From contig JABBOD010000007.1 in NCBI GenBank assembly GCA_019351995.1, positions 1-54,187 on the forward strand: 54,187 nucleotides of DNA, written 5' to 3'. The position numbers were made by a program, and so were the translations under genes. Below, in pieces: positions 35,309-44,025 of the stretch; position 1 is the first letter of the stretch, and each line of letters begins with the position of its first letter. This DNA is from Acidobacteriota bacterium (GTDB lineage: Bacteria; Actinomycetota; Actinomycetes; Actinomycetales; Microbacteriaceae). The notes under the pieces were generated by a model. That model had not been told where the DNA came from. It did not search any database and saw nothing but the letters and a program-made list of their open reading frames with translations.

Positions 35309-37012
35309 GTGACCTTCAAGCAGATCCTCGGGGTGCTGTGGCTTCGCCGGTGGCTCACCGTTGCCGTCGTCGCCGTCGCGCTGATCAGCGCCGGTTTCGT
35401 CATCGAGTTACAGCCGAAGTCATTCGAGTCGGATGCCACGGTTCGTACGAGCGCTATCGTCAGCGACGCGGCGAGCAACGGTTCGCTTGGTGGAGTGCAG
35501 GTCGACATCGATTCGAATACCGCCACCTCACCGGCCGTGCTGAGCCAGGCGGCACGACTAGCCGGCGAACCAGGGATCAACTACTCGCCGTACATATCAA
35601 CCAGCGTCACCGCCGGCTCCAAGACGGACACGATCCTGATCGCGGCGACCGCCCCCACTCCGGAACTTGCTCAGCGCAGGTCCAGCGCGGTCGTGAAGGC
35701 CTTCAACGACTATTTGCAACAGCAGATCGATAGCACCGTCGTCACGCTCAAGGATCGCGCGAGCGCTGCAAACGCAGCCGCGGTCACCTATCAAGCTCAG
35801 GCATTCGCTGCACCCAACAACGCGCTCATCGCCGCAAATCTCTCCGGCGCCTTGGCCACCCTGTCGTCGATCAATGACGAGATCGCCTTGATCACGAACT
35901 CGGGTTCACCGACCACCACGCTGAACGCCCCGCCGCTGGGTTACTCACTCGGAACGAGCCCGCTGCTCATCCTGTTAGTCGCGCTCGTGGCCGGGGTGAT
36001 TGCCGGGATGGGAATCTCGCTGATTCGCGACCAGTTCGACAATCGGCTGCGCGGAGACCACGAAATCGAGCCCCTCACGAGCCTCCCATCGCTGGCCGAA
36101 CTGGTGCTCGATAAGAGCGTTGCGAAAACCGGCGAGGCTCTCCCTGCCGCGCGAAGCGAGCAGACGGCACTCGGCGAGGGCTTGCGCTCTCTGCGCACGT
36201 CAATGCAGGTGCTCCTTCCTCGGAACAATGCGGTGGTTGCTTTCAGCAGCGTCGAGCCGGGCGACGGGAAGACATTCGTCTCGGCCAACGTCGCGCTCGC
36301 CTGGGCGCGCACCGGGAAACGGGTTATTCTCGTGGGCGGCGACCTTCGGCGCCCCAACCTCTGGTCCTATTTCGGCGAGGCAGCGAGAGGCCCCGGGCTC
36401 ATTGAAATCCTGCAAGATGCCGAGGAGACCGGTCGTGCCGTGAGTGCACCCGACGTGACAGCCCACCTCAACGACACCGAGTTTCGAGGCCTGCGAGTGC
36501 TTCCAGCGGGAGAACGGGATGCCGACCCCGCTGACTTGTTGGCCACCGCCTCACTGAAGCAGCTGATTGCTGTGCTCCGTGCCCTCGCTGATGTCATCAT
36601 CATCGATACGCCTCCTGCGATGGCGTTGGTGGATGCGAGCTTGCTCGCAGAGCAGAGCGACGGCGTCATCCTTCTCGCCAACATCAACCGCACCGATCGC
36701 ACCTTCCTGGTGAACACACTCGAGTCGCTTCGCCAGAACGGGGTGCGCACGCTCGGAGTCGTCACCAACCGTTCTCGCCGCGCCCTGCCGAAGTCGTATG
36801 CTCCGTATTACGCGCGGCAGACCGCCGTGCATGAGTCCGACACGCCCGGTCGATTTGAGGCCGGTTCTTTCACCGAATGGGACCACGACAATTCTCACTC
36901 TGTGGCCGACGCGCCCGGTGACACAACGCGGCCGCCGGGAGACGGTAAGCCGTCTTTGACGGTTGACGGTGGCGAGACGTCACACGACTCCCCCGCCGTC
37001 GCCGGCCCGTGA
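35309..37012 (+). CDS. Chain-length regulator / tyrosine-kinase-like ATPase (Wzz-CpsD fusion type)
   Basis: About 567 residues from GTG 35309, which has AGGGGA ahead of it; an upstream GTG at 35243 is less likely. The N-terminal Wzz domain has two membrane spans (LRRWLTVAVVAVALISAGFV and SPLLILLVALVAGVIAGMGI) around an extracellular section. The cytoplasmic BY-kinase domain has Walker A in SSVEPGDGKTFVSANVAL and Walker B in DVIIIDTPPAMALVDAS. The Walker A' motif reads VILVGGDLRRPNL, with Gly where an Asp is expected. The tail has only a small tyrosine group (KSYAPYYARQ). It should control polymer length; kinase activity is less certain. The phosphatase gene follows at once. Confidence 0.9.
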   Translation: MTFKQILGVLWLRRWLTVAVVAVALISAGFVIELQPKSFESDATVRTSAIVSDAASNGSLGGVQVDIDSNTATSPAVLSQAARLAGEPGINYSPYISTSVTAGSKTDTILIAATAPTPELAQRRSSAVVKAFNDYLQQQIDSTVVTLKDRASAANAAAVTYQAQAFAAPNNALIAANLSGALATLSSINDEIALITNSGSPTTTLNAPPLGYSLGTSPLLILLVALVAGVIAGMGISLIRDQFDNRLRGDHEIEPLTSLPSLAELVLDKSVAKTGEALPAARSEQTALGEGLRSLRTSMQVLLPRNNAVVAFSSVEPGDGKTFVSANVALAWARTGKRVILVGGDLRRPNLWSYFGEAARGPGLIEILQDAEETGRAVSAPDVTAHLNDTEFRGLRVLPAGERDADPADLLATASLKQLIAVLRALADVIIIDTPPAMALVDASLLAEQSDGVILLANINRTDRTFLVNTLESLRQNGVRTLGVVTNRSRRALPKSYAPYYARQTAVHESDTPGRFEAGSFTEWDHDNSHSVADAPGDTTRPPGDGKPSLTVDGGETSHDSPAVAGP

Positions 37013-37022
37013 TCACGCACCG

Positions 37023-37595
37023 GTGACGCGCGTGCCGTCGCACGACCCAACGCGCGTCCTGTTCGTGTGCACGGCCAATCAGTGCCGCTCGTCGCTCGCC
37101 GAGGCGATCGCGAGACGCGCGGCAGGCGGATCCGCGCTGGAGTTCTCCTCTGCCGGCTTCCTTTCGGGCGGGCTGCCTGTGCCTCCACGTGGCGTCCGGG
37201 TCGCGGCCGCACGCGGCCTCGACCTCTCGACGCACCTCAGCCGGCAAATCCGTCTCTCTGACGTCGAAGCGGCGGATGTCATCCTGACAATGACACGGGC
37301 GCACTCCCGGGAGATCGTTGCGCTCGATCCCGAGGCGTGGCCTCGAGTCTTCACCGTCAAGCAGTTCGCTCGGTGGCTCCCGGGCCGAGAGCGACCCGCT
37401 GAGGGACTGCGCAACTGGCTCAACGCCGAAGCGCGCGACCGCAGCCGTTCGGAGCTCTTCGGTGCCGTTCGGGACGACGACGTCGTCGATCCGGTGAACT
37501 CGTCGGCGCGCGTGTGGCGACGAGTCGCTGTCGAACTGGAGGACAGCGTGGAAGCGATCACGCGGGCGCTGACGGTCAACCCATCCACTGGGTGA
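37023..37595 (+). CDS. Low-molecular-weight protein tyrosine phosphatase
   Basis: Probably dephosphorylates the neighbouring tyrosine-kinase-like protein, as Wzb does Wzc. It is about 190 residues from GTG 37023; the exact start is unsure because no ribosome binding site stands out. The C-x5-R catalytic loop is VLFVCTANQCRSSLAEAIAR. The general-acid Asp lies in DDDVVDPVN near the C-terminus. An insert (FARWLPGRERPAEGLRNW) makes it longer than the usual ~150 residues. The last 20 bases overlap the convergent glycosyltransferase gene. Confidence 0.85.
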   Translation: MTRVPSHDPTRVLFVCTANQCRSSLAEAIARRAAGGSALEFSSAGFLSGGLPVPPRGVRVAAARGLDLSTHLSRQIRLSDVEAADVILTMTRAHSREIVALDPEAWPRVFTVKQFARWLPGRERPAEGLRNWLNAEARDRSRSELFGAVRDDDVVDPVNSSARVWRRVAVELEDSVEAITRALTVNPSTG

Positions 37596-38670
37596 TTCGT
37601 GCTCCGAAAGTCGCACGGTCGAACTCCCAGGCGCGAGCCCGACACTGCTCTCGCGACACGCCGGCCGCCGCTTCGACAGCTCTCCGCAGTTCTTCCGGCC
37701 GCGTCGAACGGAAATGGGCGCCGGTGCGGCCATCGACGACCGTCTCGGATGCGCCGCCAATCGCGTTTGCCACCACCGGGGTTCCGGCGGCCATCGCCTC
37801 AACCGGCATGATCCCGAAATCCTCTACCGGGGGGAACACGTAGACGACGGCGCGCCGATAAAGCTCACGAAGCAGCGGGGTCGATGGGCGGGAGATGAAG
37901 GTGACTGCCGCTCCGTGCTGCTCAGCGGCAGCCGCCAAACGCGCACGATCCGGACCGTCGCCCGCGATCACCACGGGCAGATCGCAGGCGGCCCCGGCAA
38001 GGATCACGGTGTCAAGCCGCTTGTATGGCACAAATCGTGAGGCTCCGAAGAGGTAGTCCGCCGGCAGGCGCTCGAGCACGGCGGTCTCTTCGACCGTGAG
38101 GTCGTCCGTGCCCGTTCGGTCGAAGGCAGCCACGTCGACCGGTGGGTAGATGACAGTGCTCTCTCGGCCCCAGTCCCTGTCGATGCGATCGGCGATGAAC
38201 CGGCTGACCGCGGCGATTTTTTCCGCTTCCTGGGCGCGCGCGCGGTCGATACGTCTCAGCGGTCGCGACACCGCACGTGTCAGCAGTCCGGAACCCCGCT
38301 CATCCAGTTCCGGTTCCCAGATGTAGCGAGCTGGCGTGTGCGCAAAGACATACTTCGGCACATCTCGCGCCGCACCGGCGAGACGCGCGTGATGGGCGAA
38401 GAGGTGGCTGGAGCAGAGGATCCAGTCGGCGTCTTTGACCGGGAGATGCCGCCAACTGGACAGCATGAACGGGAGCGCGAGGGCCTTGTGATGGCGGAGC
38501 GGTGTCCGAGCGAGCCAACTCTCGTGCACGCGGTCGGCTCCAAAACGGTCGCCCGCATCATTCCATGCGCACACGATCGGTGCGTCGGGATACAGCTCGG
38601 CAAAGGCATCGAGAACCGTCTCGGCACCACCGAACGACTCGATCCAGTCGTGAGCAATCAGGCCGGTCAT
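37576..38670 (-). CDS. Glycosyltransferase family 4
   Basis: A retaining GT-B glycosyltransferase of the polysaccharide locus, 364 residues. The N-terminal half starts IAHDWIESFGGAETVLDAFA with the Gly-Gly-Ala-Glu acceptor loop. The C-terminal donor half has FGASRFVPYKRLDTVILAG, VVIAGDGPDRARL, and the E-x7-E motif VEDFGIMPVEAMAAGTPVV. The closest style is the WcaI/mannosyltransferase-like group (HTPARYIWEPELD). The donor and acceptor are unknown. It is the last gene of the minus-strand operon; its ATG overlaps the previous stop. Confidence 0.9.
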   Translation of the reverse strand: MTGLIAHDWIESFGGAETVLDAFAELYPDAPIVCAWNDAGDRFGADRVHESWLARTPLRHHKALALPFMLSSWRHLPVKDADWILCSSHLFAHHARLAGAARDVPKYVFAHTPARYIWEPELDERGSGLLTRAVSRPLRRIDRARAQEAEKIAAVSRFIADRIDRDWGRESTVIYPPVDVAAFDRTGTDDLTVEETAVLERLPADYLFGASRFVPYKRLDTVILAGAACDLPVVIAGDGPDRARLAAAAEQHGAAVTFISRPSTPLLRELYRRAVVYVFPPVEDFGIMPVEAMAAGTPVVANAIGGASETVVDGRTGAHFRSTRPEELRRAVEAAAGVSREQCRARAWEFDRATFGARITQWMG

Positions 38671-39806
38671 CGACTCACTTCCATCCGGTCGATAATCGTC
38701 CGCATCGCGTCGGCCCGGTCAGACCAGTCCGGGATCCCGTCGTGAGTTCGCGATGGCGACCACTGGCCAGCGAGGCGACCGACGGCGTCGACGAACGACT
38801 CACCGACGGCGATCGTGAAACCGTCGGTTCGCAGATGGTCCCGGAATCCGGCAACGGGAGTGCTCACAACCGGTCGCCCGACCGCCAGATATTCGTACAG
38901 TTTGAGCGGATCCAGGCTGTCGGTGAACTCGTCGACCACGTGCGGCACGATCAGAACGTCCGCGTGCTGAAGGTAGGCGGGAACCAGAAACTTCTGGCGA
39001 GGTCCCAGGACAGTGACGGCCGCGGCGGAGCGAAGGCGGGTGCTGTTGTCCGCGGTGAGCGCATCGGGGCCGAGCATGACCACCTGCCCCGAGAGCTTCG
39101 CCATCCGCTGCGCCGTCTGGAGCACGAGTTCGAGATCGAGCCTGTCCTCGTGCAACGTCCCCACATACAAGGCGATGGGGCCGGGCGGGAGGTCCGACGG
39201 CCGATCTCGCGGCTCGCGGTACCGACCAACATCGACGGCGTTCTTGATGAGCGTGACCGGACGTCTGACACCCTTGTGAGCGAGCAGTCCATCCGAACAC
39301 ACCACGACCTCATCGCAGTGCGCAAGCAACTCGTCGTCGGCGGTAACCAGCCGGGCATGCTCGCGGGCCCCCCGAGCCGCCTCCACCCAATCGTCGGTGA
39401 TGTCGTACAGGGACGACCACCCGGACGAACTCGCCAGCGCCGCCCAACCAGGGTCGTTGATCCAGAGCACCGGTGCGGTCCACCCGAGGCGATCGACGGC
39501 ACGCTTCAACTGGCAGCGCAGCATCGCGTCTGCGCCTGCCCCCCATTGTCTCGGCAGCCACTTGGTGGGTTGAAGGGTGCGGAGGCGGCCCTCGTACCCC
39601 GTAACGACGTTGAGGCCGGAGCCCCGGCGCGGAAGGCGCCGCTGCGTGATCGCATGGATCGGATCAGCAGGGGGCTCGACGAAGAGGACTTCGAGAGTTG
39701 GATCACCGCGGAGCAGGGAATCAACGAGGTATTGATTGCGTCGCCAGACGTCGTCCCAGGCCTCGAGCGAACAGACCACGAGGCACACGGCATCGGTCGC
39801 GGTCAT
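38667..39806 (-). CDS. Glycosyltransferase, GT-B fold
   Basis: A 379-residue glycosyltransferase. The N-terminal part has VCSLEAWDDVWRRNQYLVDS and VLFVEPPADP, typical of a group of sugar transferases acting on surface glycans. The C-terminal part has IALYVGTLHEDRLDLELVLQ and LDPLKLYEYLAVGRPVVSTP, which is the donor-binding K-x-x-E-Y region. It overlaps both neighbours by four bases (ATGA), showing tight coupling. The substrate is not predictable. Confidence 0.87.
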   Translation of the reverse strand: MTATDAVCLVVCSLEAWDDVWRRNQYLVDSLLRGDPTLEVLFVEPPADPIHAITQRRLPRRGSGLNVVTGYEGRLRTLQPTKWLPRQWGAGADAMLRCQLKRAVDRLGWTAPVLWINDPGWAALASSSGWSSLYDITDDWVEAARGAREHARLVTADDELLAHCDEVVVCSDGLLAHKGVRRPVTLIKNAVDVGRYREPRDRPSDLPPGPIALYVGTLHEDRLDLELVLQTAQRMAKLSGQVVMLGPDALTADNSTRLRSAAAVTVLGPRQKFLVPAYLQHADVLIVPHVVDEFTDSLDPLKLYEYLAVGRPVVSTPVAGFRDHLRTDGFTIAVGESFVDAVGRLAGQWSPSRTHDGIPDWSDRADAMRTIIDRMEVSR

Positions 39807-40843
39807 CGCGGGTTCCTCGATGACAGAACGGCCGCAAACACGGCGATCGTGCCGGCAGTCTGACGCGCCGGAGTGAAGATCGCACGCTGCCGGTCGCAGA
39901 GCGCCCTCCCGTACGCCTCGCGCGCCGATTCGTCTCCCATCAGCCTGGTCAGTTCGACCGCTGCGGCGGCCGGATCGTCGGGGTCGAACAGGGCGGAACC
40001 GACAACAGGACCCACGCTTTCGAGATGACCACCTCCGCGCGCCGCAACAACGGGAAGAGCCGACGCCATCGCTTCGATGACCGCGATGCCGAGACCTTCC
40101 CGCGGGGTCGGAGCGAGAAAGATCGACGCGCGCCGCAGCAGGAGACCCACATCTTCCTGAAAGCCGAGAAAGTCGACGCTGTCGTCGATTCGCAACTCCC
40201 GCGCGAGCGCCTCCAGTGCCGAGCGCTCACTCCCGCTCCCGCCGACCACCAGCCGCCAGGGTCCTCGCTCGGGAACGAGTGCCCAAGCGCGCAGCGCTTG
40301 ATCGGTGGACTTCTCCTTTTCGAGTCGTTGGCTGACGAGTACCTCGGCGCGCCGTCCCGCTGCCGGCGTGTCGACCACGTCATCAACGCCGGTATAGACA
40401 ACCGTGCTGTCACCCTCGATGTTCGAAGACACAAACTCGGAGATCGCGATCTGTGCCGCAACGCGACGGCGAATGCCAGTTGAGACCAGGCGTGCAACCG
40501 AGCTGCTTCCGCGCGTGCTGGCGAAATGGCGGGTGCTGACAACGGGGATCCGGCGGATGCCACCCACCAGCACGCCGACGAGGTCAGCATTGGTCATGTG
40601 GGTGTTCAGAAGATCCACATCGCGAACCCGGTTCAGCGAACGCAGGGCCTGCCGGATGCTCGCTCCGGGCAGCCAGTCAACGCCCGCGAGTCGGAGCGGG
40701 GAGCTCAGCGAGCTCTGCGCACCTCCCACGACCGTCACCCGAAATCCCGCCCCACGAAGCGCCAAGGCCGAATTGAGGACATACCGCTCAACGCCGGCAA
40801 AAGCATCGGAGCAGACAACGTGAACCACATGGTGTTCGCTCAT
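39803..40843 (-). CDS. Glycosyltransferase family 4
   Basis: 346 residues from ATG 40843 (MSEHHVVHVVCSDAFAGVER). The frame is open far upstream, but that region is the antisense of nothing recognisable and overlaps the previous gene, so the ATG in the ATGA overlap at 40840-40843 is chosen. N-terminal acceptor domain: FAGVERYVLNSALALRGAGF and LLNTHMTNADLVG. Donor domain: VSQRLEKEKSTDQALRAWA, VVGGSGSERSALEALA, and E-x7-E in TPREGLGIAVIEAMASALPV. It is a retaining GT-B enzyme with unknown donor. Confidence 0.9.
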   Translation of the reverse strand: MSEHHVVHVVCSDAFAGVERYVLNSALALRGAGFRVTVVGGAQSSLSSPLRLAGVDWLPGASIRQALRSLNRVRDVDLLNTHMTNADLVGVLVGGIRRIPVVSTRHFASTRGSSSVARLVSTGIRRRVAAQIAISEFVSSNIEGDSTVVYTGVDDVVDTPAAGRRAEVLVSQRLEKEKSTDQALRAWALVPERGPWRLVVGGSGSERSALEALARELRIDDSVDFLGFQEDVGLLLRRASIFLAPTPREGLGIAVIEAMASALPVVAARGGGHLESVGPVVGSALFDPDDPAAAAVELTRLMGDESAREAYGRALCDRQRAIFTPARQTAGTIAVFAAVLSSRNPR

Positions 40844-42789
40844 TTCCGCGCGTCCTCCCAGGCAACAGGACCCTTCCAGAAGAGGGCGCGCCGGCGCCGG
40901 GCGGATTCTCCCCGATCCCCGGGAAGCAGCAGACCTCGAATAGTCGCACCCACCAGGTTGGCGACCCGGTAGCTCTGCCACCCCCGCGAACCGTAGTGCT
41001 TTCGAATGAAACGCTCGGCACTCCCGTAGAAGTGGGCTTCGCGGGCCTGCGGGTCGCCACCCGTGCCGGCGCCTTGATGGGTGGCGGTCACATCCGCGAC
41101 CTCGATCGTCCACCCCTTGTGGCGTGCGCGATACTGCCAGTCCACTTCTTCGGCGTACAGGAAGAATCGCTCGTCGAGCGTTCCCAGCTCCGCCACCGCT
41201 TCGCTGCGGAGAAGAAGGACCGATCCGATCGCAAAATCGTGACGGCGGCGCAGACGTCCGAAGCCGATGGCCTCCACCCAGCTGCCCACCGGACTCGGAA
41301 ACGGCCACCAGACGCGAACAGCTGAGCCGGTCGCCGGTTCGGTTTGCGTCGCCCCGACCGCCGCGATCCGAGGACTGCGGCGCAGTTGAACCTGCATCTG
41401 CGCAACGGCGGCGCGGTCGACACGCGCGTCGGGGTTCAGAAGCAGCACATCGGCGCGCGGTCGACCGCTCCCCGCAATCTCGGCGATGCCCCGATTGACT
41501 CCGGCCGCGAATCCAAGGTTGCGTCCAGCGTCGATGTAGTGGGCTCCCGCCGCCTCGGCAACCAGACGGGTGGCATCGAGAGACGAGTTGTCGACCACCG
41601 TGACCGGGAAGTCCGAGCCGAGTGTCGACAGGCAGCCGGCGAGCAGTTCGGGCGGACCGTAGGCGACGATGACCACCTCAATCCCGACCCCCGGGACCGG
41701 ATGACCGCCGAGCACTTCTCGGTAGAGCGCTTCCTGCTCGCCCGCGACGCGCTGCCAACTGAAGCGGGCCGCACGCGTGAGTCCCGCCGCGCGGAGCTCT
41801 CTCCACCTGCTGCCATCCAATGCCGATCGCAGACCGCGCTCCAAGGCTTCGGGGTCCCCGGGAATGACCAGGACACCCGCATCGGCCACCACATCGGGAA
41901 TGGCACCGTCGTCGCTGGCGACAACCGGAACGCCGGAAGCCATCGCCTCGACCGCGACGCGGCAGAACTGCTCCCGCCAGCCCGGCCAGGGCAACGATGG
42001 CACGGCCAGGACATCCAGCTCGCGGTAGCGCGACGCAATGACTTCGCCGCGAGCGTGACCGAGGAAGTCAACACGACCGTCGATGCCGAGTTCGACCGCG
42101 AGGCGAACCAGATCTGCACGCGCCGGCCCGTCGCCCGTGATGCGCAGACACCAGTCGTCCGTGCGTGCAAGCGCGCGCAACAGAACGTCGACTCCCTTAT
42201 GAGGTTCCAACCGGCCCACGTACCCGATCACGGGGATGCGGGATGGGCCCTTCTTTCTTGCGGGAGCGAACAGACCCAGGTCGACGCCCAAGGGGAGATA
42301 GACGGCACTGCCTCTGAGGCCTTTTATGCGCAGGATCTGGCCTGCCTCGCGGTTGCACACGTACACCGCAGACACATGCCGGAGGGCGTATCGCTCGAAC
42401 CACCGAAAGGGGATCGGGTAACGCTTGTCGAGATTCTGGGCGGAGTAGAGCACGAATGGTGCACGGCTCCGACGCAGAAAGCGAAGGAACAGCACCTCCG
42501 CGGCGGCCAAGGAGTTCGGCTCCTCGTGGATGTCGATGAGGTCGGGTCGATCGCTCAACTGCCGCCAGATCGGAACCGGGTTGAAGAGGAAGACACTGGG
42601 ATGACGACCGACCGTCGCAGCGCCGTGCACGAAGCCGTCGCCCTCTGGGGCCAGGGTGACATCCACTCCCCCCTCGTTCCAGCGCCGCGCCGAAATCAGA
42701 GCCACATCGACGCCGAGTTCACGCAGTTCTCGTTCGCGCTGGCGCCATTCCGACACCACGGCATGATGCGCGAGACGAAGAACCTTCAT
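40840..42789 (-). CDS. Two-domain glycosyltransferase, GT4 fused to GT2
   Basis: 649 residues with two complete catalytic modules. Residues ~1-345 are GT-B family 4: LRLAHHAVVSEWRQRERELR, VIGYVGRLEPHKGVDVLLRA, and WREQFCRVAVEAMASGVPVV. Residues ~355-649 are GT-A family 2 of the rhamnosyltransferase-like type: VEVVIVAYGPPELLAGCLST-like start (IEVVIVAYG), VVDNSSLDATRL, GRNLGFAAGVNRGI, LLLNPDARVDRAAVAQMQ, and ERFFLYAEEVDWQYRARHKG. The fusion could add two consecutive sugars. The coding frame has no break at the junction (HPVPGVGIEV). Its stop overlaps the next start (ATGA). Confidence 0.92.
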   Translation of the reverse strand: MKVLRLAHHAVVSEWRQRERELRELGVDVALISARRWNEGGVDVTLAPEGDGFVHGAATVGRHPSVFLFNPVPIWRQLSDRPDLIDIHEEPNSLAAAEVLFLRFLRRSRAPFVLYSAQNLDKRYPIPFRWFERYALRHVSAVYVCNREAGQILRIKGLRGSAVYLPLGVDLGLFAPARKKGPSRIPVIGYVGRLEPHKGVDVLLRALARTDDWCLRITGDGPARADLVRLAVELGIDGRVDFLGHARGEVIASRYRELDVLAVPSLPWPGWREQFCRVAVEAMASGVPVVASDDGAIPDVVADAGVLVIPGDPEALERGLRSALDGSRWRELRAAGLTRAARFSWQRVAGEQEALYREVLGGHPVPGVGIEVVIVAYGPPELLAGCLSTLGSDFPVTVVDNSSLDATRLVAEAAGAHYIDAGRNLGFAAGVNRGIAEIAGSGRPRADVLLLNPDARVDRAAVAQMQVQLRRSPRIAAVGATQTEPATGSAVRVWWPFPSPVGSWVEAIGFGRLRRRHDFAIGSVLLLRSEAVAELGTLDERFFLYAEEVDWQYRARHKGWTIEVADVTATHQGAGTGGDPQAREAHFYGSAERFIRKHYGSRGWQSYRVANLVGATIRGLLLPGDRGESARRRRALFWKGPVAWEDARK

Positions 42790-42864
42790 GGGAGTGGCCC
42801 CATCCTTTCCGCCGCGCGATCTCTCCCACTGTACTGAGCGGGCCGAACCAACCGCGCCGGCGGT

Positions 42865-44025
42865 TCAGGGCGAACCGAGCTCAGTCAGGACGCCACGAAG
42901 GTTCGCCCAAGCCCACGCCCAGTCGTGGTCGCTCGCGTGCCGCCTGGCATCGATCCCCATCCGCCGGCGAAGCTCCCGATTGTCGGCCAGCTCGGAGATG
43001 GAACGCGCGAGTGCCTGTGGATCCTCGCTGGGGATCAGGATGCCCGCAGAACCGATCACCTCGGGCACACCCCCGACACGACTGGCGATGACGGGCAAAC
43101 CGCACGCCATCCCCTCCCCGATGATCAAGCCGCTCGGTTCCTGCCACCGCGACGGCACCACCATCACGTCCGCCGAGCGCAGCAGCTCGGCGAGGCGGTT
43201 TCGAGCCGAAAACGGTTCGAAAGTGACCGGAGCGCCGCTCGCCGCGGCCAACGCTCTCAGACGACGTTCATAGGCCGTGAGTGGGGCATCTCGATCGAAG
43301 CCGTGGCTTCCCACCATGACAATCTCCACGTCGTCGCGGTGCAATCGAGCGGCAGCGGCCAGAAGGACGTCGGGTCCCTTGAGCTCAATCATCCTGCCCA
43401 CGAAGATCACCCGAAGCCGATGGCGGGACTCGTCATCCCTTCGTGGCTGAAACTGTGCGCAATCGACGCCGTTTCCCACCGTGCGCACGCGGTCTCGGAG
43501 ACTTCGCGGCAGATGGCGACGAGTCTGTTCGGCGAGGAAGTCGCTGACGCACACAATGGCAGAGACCGTCCCCAGCGTCCGTCGGGCTTCCGCGTGACCG
43601 ACTGACCGAAGGATGTCGTTATGTGCATAGAGCACGACTTTGTGGGGCGAGTTCCGGAGGAGCCACGGGAGGATCGGGGCGTTGTGTGCCAAGACGAATG
43701 CCGGCTGTTCGTCGGCGAGAACCTCCGCGAGCGGCCGGAAGTAGCGGGCGGCAGCACTCCGGGGGACGGCGGCACGCGCCAACACCGCATCCCGAATCCT
43801 TTCACCAGAACTGGGCGCAGGAACGTCTGAGAACTCGATCGCGGACGCGCTGTCGTAGCGGGGCATGAAGGTGTTCCGGCCGAGAACAACGGCCTGATCG
43901 AATCGGGGTTCGCCCGTATCCCGGTTCGCCGCAGCTGCCAGCCCATTCACCACGGTCGGGATGGCCGATCCCGTGCGAGGCGAGTAGTGGTCCCCCGGCG
44001 TGATCGCGTGGATGACGCGCGTCAC
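42865..44025 (-). CDS. Glycosyltransferase family 4
   Basis: 386 residues from GTG 44025, in a GTGA overlap with the stop of the ligase-like gene; the longer open frame is rejected. N-terminus: RVIHAITPGDHYSPRTGSAI. Acceptor domain: LAHNAPILPWLLRN and VVLYAHNDILRSVG. Donor domain: VRTVGNGVDCAQFQP, VIFVGRMIELKGPDVLLAAA, and the E-x7-E region SRWQEPSGLIIGEGMACGLP. It is a retaining GT-B enzyme with unknown sugar. There are 75 bases before the GT4-GT2 fusion, the only real gap in this operon. Confidence 0.9.
   Translation of the reverse strand: MTRVIHAITPGDHYSPRTGSAIPTVVNGLAAAANRDTGEPRFDQAVVLGRNTFMPRYDSASAIEFSDVPAPSSGERIRDAVLARAAVPRSAAARYFRPLAEVLADEQPAFVLAHNAPILPWLLRNSPHKVVLYAHNDILRSVGHAEARRTLGTVSAIVCVSDFLAEQTRRHLPRSLRDRVRTVGNGVDCAQFQPRRDDESRHRLRVIFVGRMIELKGPDVLLAAAARLHRDDVEIVMVGSHGFDRDAPLTAYERRLRALAAASGAPVTFEPFSARNRLAELLRSADVMVVPSRWQEPSGLIIGEGMACGLPVIASRVGGVPEVIGSAGILIPSEDPQALARSISELADNRELRRRMGIDARRHASDHDWAWAWANLRGVLTELGSP

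Noticed and set aside
41000..41308. Long N-terminal extension of the GT4 gene at 39803
   Set aside because: The extension overlaps the GT4-GT2 fusion gene out of frame; the ATGA overlap at 40840 gives a normal-length protein.
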